From positions 84,369 to 148,368 of the forward strand of contig NZ_MECL01000271.1 of the NCBI RefSeq assembly GCF_014596445.1: a stretch of DNA of 64,000 nucleotides. Direction: 5' to 3'. This DNA comes from Streptomyces sp. CBMA29 (lineage in GTDB: Bacteria > Actinomycetota > Actinomycetes > Streptomycetales > Streptomycetaceae). Shown here piece after piece: positions 26,793 through 37,000 of the stretch (its first letter is position 1; each line of letters starts with the position of its first letter). Under the pieces are notes generated by a model. The model worked only from the letters and a program-made list of their open reading frames with translations, was not told where the DNA came from and did no database searches. The position numbers and the translations under genes were made by a program.

Positions 26793-28499
26793 ATGGACCC
26801 GGTGATCGTCGCGGGGGCGGGTCCCGTGGGCCTGGCCCTCGCCCTCGCTCTGGCCCGCCGCGACGTCCCCGTCATCGTCCTCGACGAGGCGGAGGCACTC
26901 ACCGATGCCGACGGGTTACGGCGCCCACGCACCGCGGTCCTCGGCCCCGACACGGTCGCGTTCGTCGAACGGCTCGGCTACGCCGGTGTCCGCGGCGACG
27001 GAGCCTCCTGGTCGGCCTGGCGCACATTGCGCCGTCGTACGGAAGTGCTGCGCGTCGAATTCGGACCGCAGGACTCCCCCACGCACATCGCGCAGCACCA
27101 ATTGGAGCGCGGTCTGCGCGACGCGCTGCTCGCCTGCGGTTCGGTGCGGATCGTGCCGGGCTGCCGGGTGGACGCATTCGAGCAGGACGGTCTCGGGATC
27201 ACCGTGCACACCCGCGGGTCGCACGACACCTGGTGGCGCGGCAGTTTCCTGGTCGGCTGCGACGGTCCCCGTTCGACGGTCCGCAAGCTGACGGGCGTAC
27301 GTTTCCCCGGCCGCACCGCCGTCGACCGGCACGCGGTCGCGGTGATCCGCGCGGAACTCCCCGAACCGGGTGTGGCGTTGCTGCACCGCGACCCGCCGGG
27401 GGCGCCCGCGGGCCAGGAAGTGACGGCCCGTCCGTTGCCGGACGGCCTGTGGCGGCTGGACTGGCTGCTGCCCCCGCAGGGGCGGCTGCTCACCTCCGAC
27501 GCGCTGGTGGAGCGGCTGCGGTCCACGCTCACCGCCTGGTGCGGCAGCGTCGTCCCGTACGAACTCGTCGGCTCAGCCGACTATCCGGTGCATCAGCGGC
27601 TGGCCAGACGCTGGCGCAGGGGGCGGGTCTTCCTCGCGGGGGACGCCGCACACCTGATGGGCGCGCTCGGCGCGCAGAGCGTCGAGGAGGGGCTGCGGGA
27701 CGCGGAGAATCTGTCCTGGAAACTCTCGCTGGCCTGGCACGACGGCGCGTCGAAGATACTGCTGAACAGCTACGAGGCGGAGCGGCGCGGGGCGGTCGGC
27801 GCCCGGTTGCGCGCCACCGACCAGGCGCTTCCGCTGCTGCGGGCCAGTGGCGCGTGGCAGACGGTGCGGCACGCGGTGCTGTCGGGCTCGGCGCGCGGCC
27901 AGGCGGAGCTGCTGACCGACAGCCATCTCGGCCGGGGGTCCGCCGCCGCGTCCTCGGTCTACGGGCGCTCGCCGCTCGCTCTGCCCGCGCCGCGTTCCGG
28001 TGGCGGCAAGTCCGGGCCGTCGCCGCTGGTCGCCGGGTGCGACACGCCGCCGGGCGGTGCGGTGACCGATGTGTCGGTGACCGCGCTCGACGGCACCGTC
28101 GGACGGCTGCGGGACCGGCTCGGCCGGGGGTTGGTCGTGGTGCTGATCGCGCCGGGTACGGGGGTGTGGGACAGCCGTCACTGGCTGACCGCCGGGCTCA
28201 TGCCCCGGCTCGCCTCCGCGGTCGCCGCGTTGCCGACCCGCGCGGAACTGGTCGTCGCCGAGACGTATCCGGGGGCGACCGCGCACAGTGTGCTGCTGAT
28301 CCGGCCGGACGGGCGCCTGGTCACGGCGATGGTGGGCTGCCGCCCCGCGGAGCTGTATTCGTACGCCGACCTGGCTCGCGGCGGTCCGCCGGTGCCGGCT
28401 GGCAGCGAAGGCACGGAGCCGGACTCCGACGACGGGGACGGAGAAGGCGGCGGGCCCGGCGGCGCGGCGGGGACGCGGGTCAGCGGGCACACCCGGTAG
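26793..28499 (+). CDS. FAD-dependent aromatic monooxygenase with a TTA codon
   Basis: The 568-residue protein is a PheA/TfdB/RdmE-type flavoprotein hydroxylase. It has the dinucleotide motif AGAGPVG near the N terminus, the DG segment VGCDGPRSTVR, the FAD-ribityl motif FLAGDAAHLM, and a thioredoxin-like C-terminal domain. Such enzymes hydroxylate phenolic or polyketide rings with NADPH and O2. Codon 42 (26916-26918) is an in-frame TTA, so translation should need the bldA tRNA. The acidic Gly/Asp-rich tail is low complexity. It is a single gene between a two-component operon and recX, with no biosynthetic neighbours. The ATG at 26793 follows CGGGGGC; upstream GTG frames lack motifs. Confidence 0.9.
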   Translation: MDPVIVAGAGPVGLALALALARRDVPVIVLDEAEALTDADGLRRPRTAVLGPDTVAFVERLGYAGVRGDGASWSAWRTLRRRTEVLRVEFGPQDSPTHIAQHQLERGLRDALLACGSVRIVPGCRVDAFEQDGLGITVHTRGSHDTWWRGSFLVGCDGPRSTVRKLTGVRFPGRTAVDRHAVAVIRAELPEPGVALLHRDPPGAPAGQEVTARPLPDGLWRLDWLLPPQGRLLTSDALVERLRSTLTAWCGSVVPYELVGSADYPVHQRLARRWRRGRVFLAGDAAHLMGALGAQSVEEGLRDAENLSWKLSLAWHDGASKILLNSYEAERRGAVGARLRATDQALPLLRASGAWQTVRHAVLSGSARGQAELLTDSHLGRGSAAASSVYGRSPLALPAPRSGGGKSGPSPLVAGCDTPPGGAVTDVSVTALDGTVGRLRDRLGRGLVVVLIAPGTGVWDSRHWLTAGLMPRLASAVAALPTRAELVVAETYPGATAHSVLLIRPDGRLVTAMVGCRPAELYSYADLARGGPPVPAGSEGTEPDSDDGDGEGGGPGGAAGTRVSGHTR

Positions 28500-28696
28500 C
28501 AGCCGGGCCGGACACGCCCCGCCGGACGGTCACCGTCAGCCCGCCGCGGCTGCGGGTCATCGGTGCCGTTTCCTTGGCGAATGGTCTCGGCGCCGGACGG
28601 CGGGGCGGATTTCGGAGGCCCTGGCGGCAGGGCGACGCCCGGCGGCGGGGCCTTCGTGCTCCCTCGCCTTCCAGGTTTCCGCCGTCCTCGCCGCCG

Positions 28697-29260
28697 TCAC
28701 TCCCACGGCTCCTCTTCGAGCTCCTCCTCCACGCCCTCGGCGGCGAGCGCTTCGCGCACCACCCGGAGGGCCAGGCCCTCGGAGTAGCCCTTGCGGGCGA
28801 GCATGCCCGCGAGGCGGCGGATCCGCTTGTCGCGGTCCAGCCCGCGGGTGCCCGGCAGCCTGCGCCGTACCAGCTCGCGGGCGGTCTGCGCCTCCTGGTC
28901 GTGGTCGAGCAGTCCGACCGCTTCGTTCACCAGCTCCGCGTCCACTCCGCGGTGGCGGAGTTCCTGTGCGAGGGCACGGCGGGCGAGACCCCGGCCGCGG
29001 TGCCGGGACTCCACCCAGGAATTGGCGAAGGCCCGGTCGTCGATCAGCCCCACGTCCTGGAAGCGTTCCAGGACCTGCTCGGCGACCTCGTCCGGGATCT
29101 CGCGCTTGCGCATGGCGTCGGCGAGCTGCCTGCGGGTGCGGGGCGTCCCGGTGAGCAGGCGCAGGCACAGCGCCCGCGCCTGCTCCTCGGGATCGAGCGG
29201 CGGCTCTCGCGAGGCCCTCGACTCGGAAGAGCCGCCGCGCTCAGGGGACCTGCGCGCCAC
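28697..29260 (-). CDS. recX: RecA regulator RecX
   Basis: RecX binds RecA filaments and limits their activity. The 187-residue protein consists of three-helix repeats: RALCLRLLTGTPRTRRQLADA, DDRAFANSWVESR and LARKGYSEGLALRVVREAL. The C terminus is strongly acidic. Its GTG lies 4 bases after the recA stop codon, so it is co-transcribed with recA as in most actinobacteria. Confidence 0.95.
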   Translation of the reverse strand: MARRSPERGGSSESRASREPPLDPEEQARALCLRLLTGTPRTRRQLADAMRKREIPDEVAEQVLERFQDVGLIDDRAFANSWVESRHRGRGLARRALAQELRHRGVDAELVNEAVGLLDHDQEAQTARELVRRRLPGTRGLDRDKRIRRLAGMLARKGYSEGLALRVVREALAAEGVEEELEEEPWE

Positions 29261-29264
29261 GGCG

Positions 29265-30398
<1,134 letters not shown>

Positions 30399-30546
30399 GG
30401 GCTCCACCCGGGATGTCTGGTTCGATCGCTTCACGTCCACGACGCTAGCGCCTGGCACTGACAACGCGCCCGGCCGTCGCCCCGTGCTGTGGATAACTCC
30501 GGCGGAAACACGCTTCGTCACCACGGAAATCCACCCGGCACAAGCC

Positions 30547-30576
30547 ATAAGAATGGATGTTCGAATTTGATGTCAA
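30547..30576 (-). promoter_or_regulatory. recA promoter with LexA (SOS) box in the spacer
   Basis: Reading leftward, a perfect TTGACA (complement of 30571-30576) is followed after 18 bases by TCTTAT (complement of 30547-30552), or after 17 by TTCTTA. The SOS box GAACATCCATTC (complement of 30551-30562) overlaps the -10 end of the spacer, so bound LexA would block RNA polymerase. The expected start near 30540 leaves a leader of about 140 bases before the recA ATG. Confidence 0.85.
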
Positions 30577-30635
30577 GCGACCCGCCGGGGGTGTCGGGCC
30601 ACTCCTGAATCCGTCGCTCCGCTCGCGACGCCGCG

Positions 30636-30830
30636 TCAGCGCTTGGCGGCGGGCACGTCCATCGAGGCGCACACCGCGCGCCAGACGTCCTTGGCTTCCC
30701 AGCCGTCGTCCAGCGCCTGATGCACCGTACGGCCGCCCAATTCGGCCATCACATGGTCTCGCGCGAAGGAATCGGCGTACGCGTCGCCGAAGTGCGCGCG
30801 CATCCGCTCCCAGAAAATCGTCAACCGCAT
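30636..30830 (-). CDS. DUF3046 protein
   Basis: This is a 64-residue conserved actinobacterial protein (MRLTIFWERM, HFGDAYADSFARDHV, GWEAKDVWRAVC) of unknown function, nearly always encoded just upstream of recA. The ATG has no Shine-Dalgarno. TGACGG and GATACT separated by 17 bases end 7 bases before the ATG, so the mRNA is probably leaderless. There is no sign that it is part of the recA transcript. Confidence 0.9.
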   Translation of the reverse strand: MRLTIFWERMRAHFGDAYADSFARDHVMAELGGRTVHQALDDGWEAKDVWRAVCASMDVPAAKR

Positions 30831-30930
30831 GACTGCCAGTATCCCGCGCCCGCACGCGTACCGTCACACAGCCGGGTGGCTCCTCGGCTCAGCCGTGTTC
30901 AGGCCGCCGCGCACGCCCTAGGGTGCGCGC

Positions 30931-31833
30931 ATGCCAGCAACCCCGCTAGGTCGCGCCGAGCAGTTCGTGTGGCTCACCGCCCGTGTGCTCGAGCAGCGCA
31001 GGTTCGCCTTCCACTTCCTCGACGGCGACAGCGACGCGGTCGAGACCGCGCTCGACGCGTACCGCAATGACGACGCCGGATACGGCCACGCGCTGGAGCC
31101 CGACCTGCGCGGTCCGGTGAGCCAGCCACTGCACGTGGCGTACGCGCTGCGGGTGCTGGACGAGATCGACCGGTGCAGGGGCGGCAGGGCCGAGCGCATC
31201 TGCCGCTATCTGACGGCGTGTTCGACGGCGGAGGGCGCGCTGCCTGCGGTCGACGCGTCCTTGCGCGGCTATCCGCACGCGCCCTGGATGCGGATCTCCG
31301 ACGACCCGCCCGGTGACCTGCTCGCCACCGGGCCCGTGGTGGGGCTGCTGCGCCGCAACGAGGTGTGGCACGCGTGGATGTTCAGGTCGACGGACTTCTG
31401 CTGGGCTGCGATCGACACGCTGGACCGGACGCATCCCTATGAGGTGCTGGCCTCGCTGGCGTTCCTGGCCTCGGCGCAGGACCGGCCGCGGGCGCAGGGC
31501 GCGGTGGAGCGGCTGGGGCGACTGGTGCGCGAGCAGGGTCTGGCGCTACTGGAGCCCGAGCGCGCCGGGCAGGTCGCACCGCCGACCGGATACGCGCCGG
31601 GCGAACACCACTTCGCCCATGACTTCGCGTCCTCCCCCGACTCGGCCGCCCGGTCGTGGTTCACCGACACCGAGATGGAACGGTCGCTGGACCATCTCGC
31701 GGCGCAGCAGGCCGACGACGGAGGCTGGCCGATCACCTGGCGCGAGTGGGCGCCGGGTTCCGCGCTCGAGGGGCGGCCCATGGTGACGATCGAGGCGCTG
31801 CGGACGCTTCGCGCGTACGGCCGTCTGGGCTGA
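30931..31833 (+). CDS. Hypothetical protein with prenyltransferase/terpene-cyclase-like helical repeats
   Basis: I do not recognise a characterised family for this 300-residue protein. Helical segments with AGYGHALEPD, QPLHVAYALRVLDE and QQADDGGWPITWREW resemble the QW-type repeats of alpha/alpha-toroid proteins such as prenyltransferase beta subunits and terpene cyclases, but no DDxxD or DxDD catalytic motif is clear. A TAGGGT element lies 6 bases before the ATG, suggesting a leaderless transcript. It is a single gene, divergent from the DUF3046 gene and convergent with azlD. Confidence 0.75.
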   Translation: MPATPLGRAEQFVWLTARVLEQRRFAFHFLDGDSDAVETALDAYRNDDAGYGHALEPDLRGPVSQPLHVAYALRVLDEIDRCRGGRAERICRYLTACSTAEGALPAVDASLRGYPHAPWMRISDDPPGDLLATGPVVGLLRRNEVWHAWMFRSTDFCWAAIDTLDRTHPYEVLASLAFLASAQDRPRAQGAVERLGRLVREQGLALLEPERAGQVAPPTGYAPGEHHFAHDFASSPDSAARSWFTDTEMERSLDHLAAQQADDGGWPITWREWAPGSALEGRPMVTIEALRTLRAYGRLG

Positions 31834-31870
31834 CGTCGAGGCCGCGCGGGTAAGGAGCGCTGATCCAGGT

Positions 31871-31897
31871 GCCCGGTCCTTACGCCGGTGACCGGGC
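31871..31897. terminator. Weak hairpin between convergent genes
   Basis: Seven-base arms GCCCGGT and ACCGGGC flank a 13-base loop between the toroid-like gene and the azlD stop. It is a plausible but weak bidirectional terminator. Confidence 0.3.
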
Positions 31898-31927
31898 GCC
31901 GGATGTCGCGGAGGACCCGCCCGGGGC

Positions 31928-32254
31928 TCACATGCCGGAGACGGCCCGTACGGCAGCGGTCACGACGACGGCCGCGGCCACCACCACGAGGAAGGGCGCC
32001 CGCAGCAGGAGGGCGACGGCCGCCGCCGCGAGTCCGGCCGAGCGCGCGTCCACGGCCAGCCGCAGTCCGCTGGTGCCGAAGGTCTGCAAGGCGGTGAGTG
32101 CTGCGAGGAGTGCGATGGGCACGAGCGCGGCGAGGCGCTTGACCAGGGGGCGTTCCAGTAGTCCCGCCGGTACGGACAGGCCCAGCAGTTTGACCGCGTA
32201 GCAGCCGAGGGCCGTCACGATGACGGCGATCCAGGTACTCGCTCCTGTGCTCAT
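31928..32254 (-). CDS. azlD: AzlD-family small subunit of branched-chain amino-acid exporter
   Basis: This is a 108-residue hydrophobic protein with three to four predicted membrane helices (IAVIVTALGCYAVKLLGL, LVPIALLAALTALQTFG and a C-terminal Ala/Val-rich segment). AzlD partners AzlC to export branched-chain amino acids or analogues. Its ATG overlaps the azlC stop by four bases (ATGA), so the two are translationally coupled. GGGAGAGGA lies directly upstream. Confidence 0.9.
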   Translation of the reverse strand: MSTGASTWIAVIVTALGCYAVKLLGLSVPAGLLERPLVKRLAALVPIALLAALTALQTFGTSGLRLAVDARSAGLAAAAVALLLRAPFLVVVAAAVVVTAAVRAVSGM

Positions 32255-33078
32255 TCCTCTCCCTCTCCCCGTGCCTGTACTGGTGTCCGCTCCGGCTTCC
32301 GTACGGCTCCTGATGCGTCCTTTCCGGTGCGCTTCGCACGGGTGACGGCCAGGACGAGGGGCGCGGCCAGGGCGGCGACCAGGACCGGGACTCCGGCGGG
32401 CAGGAGTGGCAGGCAGACAAGGCCGAGCAGGACGGCGACCGCGGCGACCGCCCGTTCGGCGCGCCCCTTGACCATGGGGGCGAGGAGCGCGAGGAAGACG
32501 GCGGGACCTGCGGCGTCCAGCCCCCAGGAGGCGGGGTCGCCGAGCGCCGAAGCGCCCAGGGCGCCAATGAGGGTGGTCAGATTCCACAGGGCGTAGAGGC
32601 TGACTCCGGTGACGGTGAAGCCCAGCCGCGCGGAGGCGCGGTCCTTCTGCGCCAACGCGACCGCGGAGGTCTCGTCGATGACCCACTGCGCGGCCAGTGG
32701 CCGTATCGCGGCGGGCAGGCGGAGGAGTTGGGAGAGCCGGAGACCGTAGAAGGCGTTGCGGGTGCCGAGGAAGAAGGCGCCCGCGGCTGCCGCGAAGGGG
32801 TTGCCGCCCGCTCCCAGCGCGCTGACCAGGGCGAATTGCGACGCTCCGGTGAACACCAGCAGGGACAGGGCGCAGGTCTGGGCGAGTGCGAGCCCGGCTC
32901 CGGCGGAGGTCACGCCGAAGGCGAAGCCGGAGAGCCCGACGGCGACGCCGACGCCGAGGGCGTCGCGGACGACCTGGGCGCGTGCGGAGCGCGGCTGCCG
33001 GTCCGCCAGCCCGGTGGGTTCCCTGTGGTCGGCGGATTCCGCGGGTTCTGTGGCTATCGGATGTCCCGTCACCCGCAT
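32251..33078 (-). CDS. azlC: AzlC-family large subunit of branched-chain amino-acid exporter
   Basis: This is a 275-residue membrane protein with the AzlC signatures FTGASQFALVSALGAGGNP and GTRNAFYGL and several hydrophobic helices. With AzlD it forms an LIV-E type exporter in the plasma membrane. The start is the ATG at 33078, 4 bases after the AraC-type regulator's stop codon. No ribosome site is visible before it, so coupling to the regulator gene is likely. The C-terminal 30 residues are charged and cytoplasmic. Confidence 0.92.
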   Translation of the reverse strand: MRVTGHPIATEPAESADHREPTGLADRQPRSARAQVVRDALGVGVAVGLSGFAFGVTSAGAGLALAQTCALSLLVFTGASQFALVSALGAGGNPFAAAAGAFFLGTRNAFYGLRLSQLLRLPAAIRPLAAQWVIDETSAVALAQKDRASARLGFTVTGVSLYALWNLTTLIGALGASALGDPASWGLDAAGPAVFLALLAPMVKGRAERAVAAVAVLLGLVCLPLLPAGVPVLVAALAAPLVLAVTRAKRTGKDASGAVRKPERTPVQARGEGEE

Positions 33079-33082
33079 GAGG

Positions 33083-33931
33083 CTAGGGACGGCGGGACAG
33101 CGGGTCTTGTACGTTCTTGCGCTCGCGTTGGTAGGCGCCGGGCGGGACGCCGACGATCCGGGCGAAGTGCCGGTTGAGGTGGGGCTGGTCGGTGAAGCCG
33201 ACGGTGGCCGCCGTGTCGGCCGGGCTGACGCCTGTGTCGAGCAGGCGGCGGGCGGCCCTGACCCTTTCACCGGTCAGCCAGGCGTGCGGCGGCAGTCCGT
33301 AAGCGGCCTTGAAGGCGCGCAGCAGGGCGAAGGGGCCGGTGCCGAGCTCGCGGGCCAGTTCCTCCAGGCTCGGCGGGGCCGCCAGGCGGGTGGCCAGCAG
33401 GTCGCGGGCGCGGGCCGCGACGCCCGCGCCGCCGTTGAGCACGGGGCCGGGGGCCGCGGAGCTCGCGTGGCGGGCGAGCATCCGGGCGACGACGAGGCGC
33501 AGCTGCGTGTCGGCGGCGAGCGCGTTGTCCCCTTCGGCGGCGCGGTGGACGGCGGCGATCATGCGGGCGGTCACGGGGTCGTCGAGTACAGAGGCGTTGA
33601 AGGACGGGGTGCCGCGCAGCGCCGTGGTCTCCGCGGCGACGGCGGCGACCACGGCGGGCGAGGGGTAGAGGACGCGGTAGCTCCAGCCCTCCTCGACGCC
33701 CGCGTAGGCGGTGTGCGGGGTCTCGGGGTTGATCAGGACGACCGCGCCCGCGCCCGCCCGCTCGGCTCCGCCGGGCAGCCCGATGCCCTCGACGCCGCCG
33801 GTGACCGCCGCGATCACGTAGCTGTCGTGGGCGTGCCGGGTGAAGGTGTGCCGGACGTAGCGGGCACGCAGCAGGTCGACCCCGGGCAGTCCGGGGTGTT
33901 CCCAGTACCTGGCCTGCTCTCGCACCGTCAC
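33083..33931 (-). CDS. AraC-family transcriptional regulator of azlCD
   Basis: The 282-residue regulator has an AraC-type cupin sensor domain (HTFTRHAHDSYVIAAVTGG, NPETPHTAYAG) and a C-terminal double helix-turn-helix (SLEELARELGTGPFALLRAF, FTDQPHLNRHFARIVGVPPGAYQ). It is the first gene of a three-gene operon with azlC and azlD and probably senses the exported amino acid. The start is GTG without a Shine-Dalgarno; a CACAAT -10-like box 6 bases upstream suggests a leaderless mRNA. Confidence 0.93.
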   Translation of the reverse strand: MTVREQARYWEHPGLPGVDLLRARYVRHTFTRHAHDSYVIAAVTGGVEGIGLPGGAERAGAGAVVLINPETPHTAYAGVEEGWSYRVLYPSPAVVAAVAAETTALRGTPSFNASVLDDPVTARMIAAVHRAAEGDNALAADTQLRLVVARMLARHASSAAPGPVLNGGAGVAARARDLLATRLAAPPSLEELARELGTGPFALLRAFKAAYGLPPHAWLTGERVRAARRLLDTGVSPADTAATVGFTDQPHLNRHFARIVGVPPGAYQRERKNVQDPLSRRP

Positions 33932-34047
33932 ACGGCCATTGTGGACTGGTGGCGGACGGGTGGCGGACCGGGGCGTCCAGCGAGTTATCCACAGGCTGAG
34001 GGGTCGGCCGCCGCGCGGTGTCGGTGCGGCGAGGCAGGATGGATGCC

Positions 34048-37000
34048 ATGTCCAGTCGCAGCAGTCTCGACGCGTTCTCCCCGGCCACCCGCGCGTGGTT
34101 CACGGGGGCGTTCAGCGAGCCCACCGACGCCCAGGCCGGGGCGTGGTCGGCCATCGCCGAGGGCTCCGACGTGCTGGTCGTCGCGCCGACCGGTTCCGGC
34201 AAGACGCTGGCGGCCTTCCTCGCCGCCCTGGACCGGCTGGCCAGCACCCCGCCGCCCGCCGAGGCCCGCCGCCGGTGCCGGGTGCTGTACGTGTCGCCGC
34301 TGAAGGCGCTCGCGGTGGACGTCGAGCGCAATCTGCGCAGCCCGCTCGCCGGGCTGCGGCAGGAGTCGGTGCGGCTGGGGCTGCCGGAGCCCGAGGTGCG
34401 GGTCGGCATCCGCTCGGGCGACACGCCTCCGGCGGAGCGGCGGGCGCTGGTGACCAGGCCACCGGACATTTTGATCACCACCCCCGAATCTCTGTTCCTG
34501 ATGCTCACCTCCGCCGCGCGGGAGGCGCTGAGCGGGGTCGAGACCGTGATCCTGGACGAGGTGCACGCGGTCGCGGGCACCAAGCGCGGGGCGCATCTGG
34601 CGCTCTCCCTGGAGCGGCTGGACGAGTTCCTTGACCGGCCCGCCCGCCGGATCGGACTGTCGGCGACCGTCCGGCCGGTGGACGAGATCGCCCGCTATCT
34701 GTCACCGCGCCGCAAGGTGACGATCGTCCAGCCGCCGTCGCAGAAGCGGTTCGACCTGTCGGTGGTCGTGCCGGTGGAGGATCTGGGCGAGCTCGGCGGT
34801 TCCCCGGTGGCCGAGCACACCGGGCCGGCGGCGGGTCCCGCCGAGCGGGCCTCGATCTGGCCGCATGTGGAGGAGCGGATCGCCGACCTGGTGCAGGCGC
34901 ACCGCTCCACGATCGTCTTCGCCAATTCGCGCCGTCTGGCGGAGCGACTGTGCAATCGGCTCAATGAGATCGCCTACGAGCGGGCCGAGGGCGAGGCGCT
35001 GCCCGAGGCGCACTCCCCCGCCGAGATCATGGCCCAGTCCGGTGCCGCCAAAGGCACTCCGCCAGTGCTGGCCAGGGCCCACCACGGCTCGGTGTCCAAA
35101 GAGCAGCGGGCCCTGGTGGAAGAGGACCTGAAGGCGGGGCGACTGCCCGCGGTCGTCGCGACCTCCAGCCTTGAGCTGGGGATCGACATGGGTGCGGTCG
35201 ATCTGGTGGTGCAGGTGGAGTCGCCGCCCTCGGTCGCGTCCGGTCTGCAACGGGTCGGGCGCGCGGGGCACCAGGTGGGAGCGGTCTCCACCGGGGTCGT
35301 CTTCCCCAAGTACCGCGGTGATCTGGTGCAGTCCGCCGTGGTGACCGAGCGGATGCGGCAGGGCGCGATCGAGTCGCTGCGGGTGCCCGCGAACCCGCTG
35401 GACGTGCTGGCCCAGCAGATCGTGGCGATGACCGCGCTCGACACCTGGGACGTGGACGACCTGCTGGCCCTGGTGCGGCGTGCGGCGCCGTTCTCCGCGC
35501 TGCCCCACTCCGCCTACATCGCGGTTCTCGACATGCTGGCCGGGCGCTACCCCTCGGACGCCTTCGCCGAACTGCGACCGCGCCTGGTGTGGGACCGGGT
35601 GGCGAACACGGTGACCGGGCGCCCCGGCACCCAGCGGCTCGCCGTCACTTCCGGCGGCACGATCCCCGACCGCGGGCTGTTCGGGGTGTTCCTGGCGGGC
35701 TCCGACCCGAAGAAGGGCGGCGGCCGGGTCGGGGAGCTGGACGAGGAGATGGTGTACGAGTCCCGGGTCGGGGACGTCTTCACCCTGGGCACCACCTCGT
35801 GGCGGATCGAGGACATCACCCGCGACCGGGTCCTGGTCTCGCCCGCGCCGGGAGTGCCGGGACGGCTGCCGTTCTGGAAGGGCGACCAACTCGGCCGCCC
35901 GCTCGAACTCGGCCGTGCGCTGGGCGCGTTCCTGCGCGAGGTGGGCGCGCTGGCACCGGAGCGGGCCAGGGAGCGGCTGACGGCGGCCGGTCTCGACACC
36001 TGGGCGTCGGACAACGTGCTGTCGTACCTGGCCGAGCAGCGGCAGGCGTGCGGTCATGTGCCGGACGACCGGACGATCGTGGTCGAGCGGTTCCGCGACG
36101 AGTTGGGCGACTGGCGGGTCGTCATCCACTCCCCCTTCGGCGCGCAGGTGCACGCGCCGTGGGCGCTGGCGCTCGGCGCGCGGCTCCAGGAGCGCTACGG
36201 CCTGGACGCCCAGGCGATGCACGCCGACGACGGGATCGTGCTGCGGCTGCCGGACGCCGACTTGATGGGCCTGGATCTGCTGGACTCCGATCCGGTGCTG
36301 CGCGGCGCGGAGTTCGACCCCGAGCAGTCGCCGGTGGGCGCGGCGGATGTCGCCTTCGACAAGGGCGAGGTCGAACAGCTCGTCACCGATCAGGTGGGCG
36401 GCTCGGCCCTGTTCGCCTCCCGGTTCCGCGAGTGCGCCGCCCGCGCCCTGCTGTTGCCGCGCCGCGACCCCGGAAAGCGCACCCCGTTGTGGCAGCAGCG
36501 CCAGCGTGCCTCGCAATTGCTCCAGGTCGCCTCGGAGTTCGGCTCCTTCCCGATCGTCCTTGAGGCGGTCCGCGAATGCCTTCAGGACGTCTTCGACGTG
36601 CCGGGCCTGGTGGAGCTGATGGGCGACATCGAGGCCCGCAGGGTGCGGCTGGTCGAGGTGACCACGCCCGAGCCGTCGCCCTTCGCCCGCTCGTTGCTGT
36701 TCGGCTATGTGGCGCAGTTCCTCTACGAGGGTGACTCGCCGCTGGCTGAGCGGCGGGCCGCGGCGCTGTCGCTGGACTCGCGGCTGCTGGCGGAACTGCT
36801 GGGGCAGGCGGAGCTGCGCGAGTTGCTGGACGCCGACGTCCTGGCCGAGCTGGACACCGAATTGCAGTGGCTGACCGAGGACCGGCGGGTGAAGAGCTCC
36901 GAGGGGGTCGCGGATCTGCTGCGGGTGCTCGGGCCACTGACCGGCGCGGAGTTGGCCGCGCGGGGCGCGGAGCCGGTGTGGGCGGAGGAGTTGGAGACGG

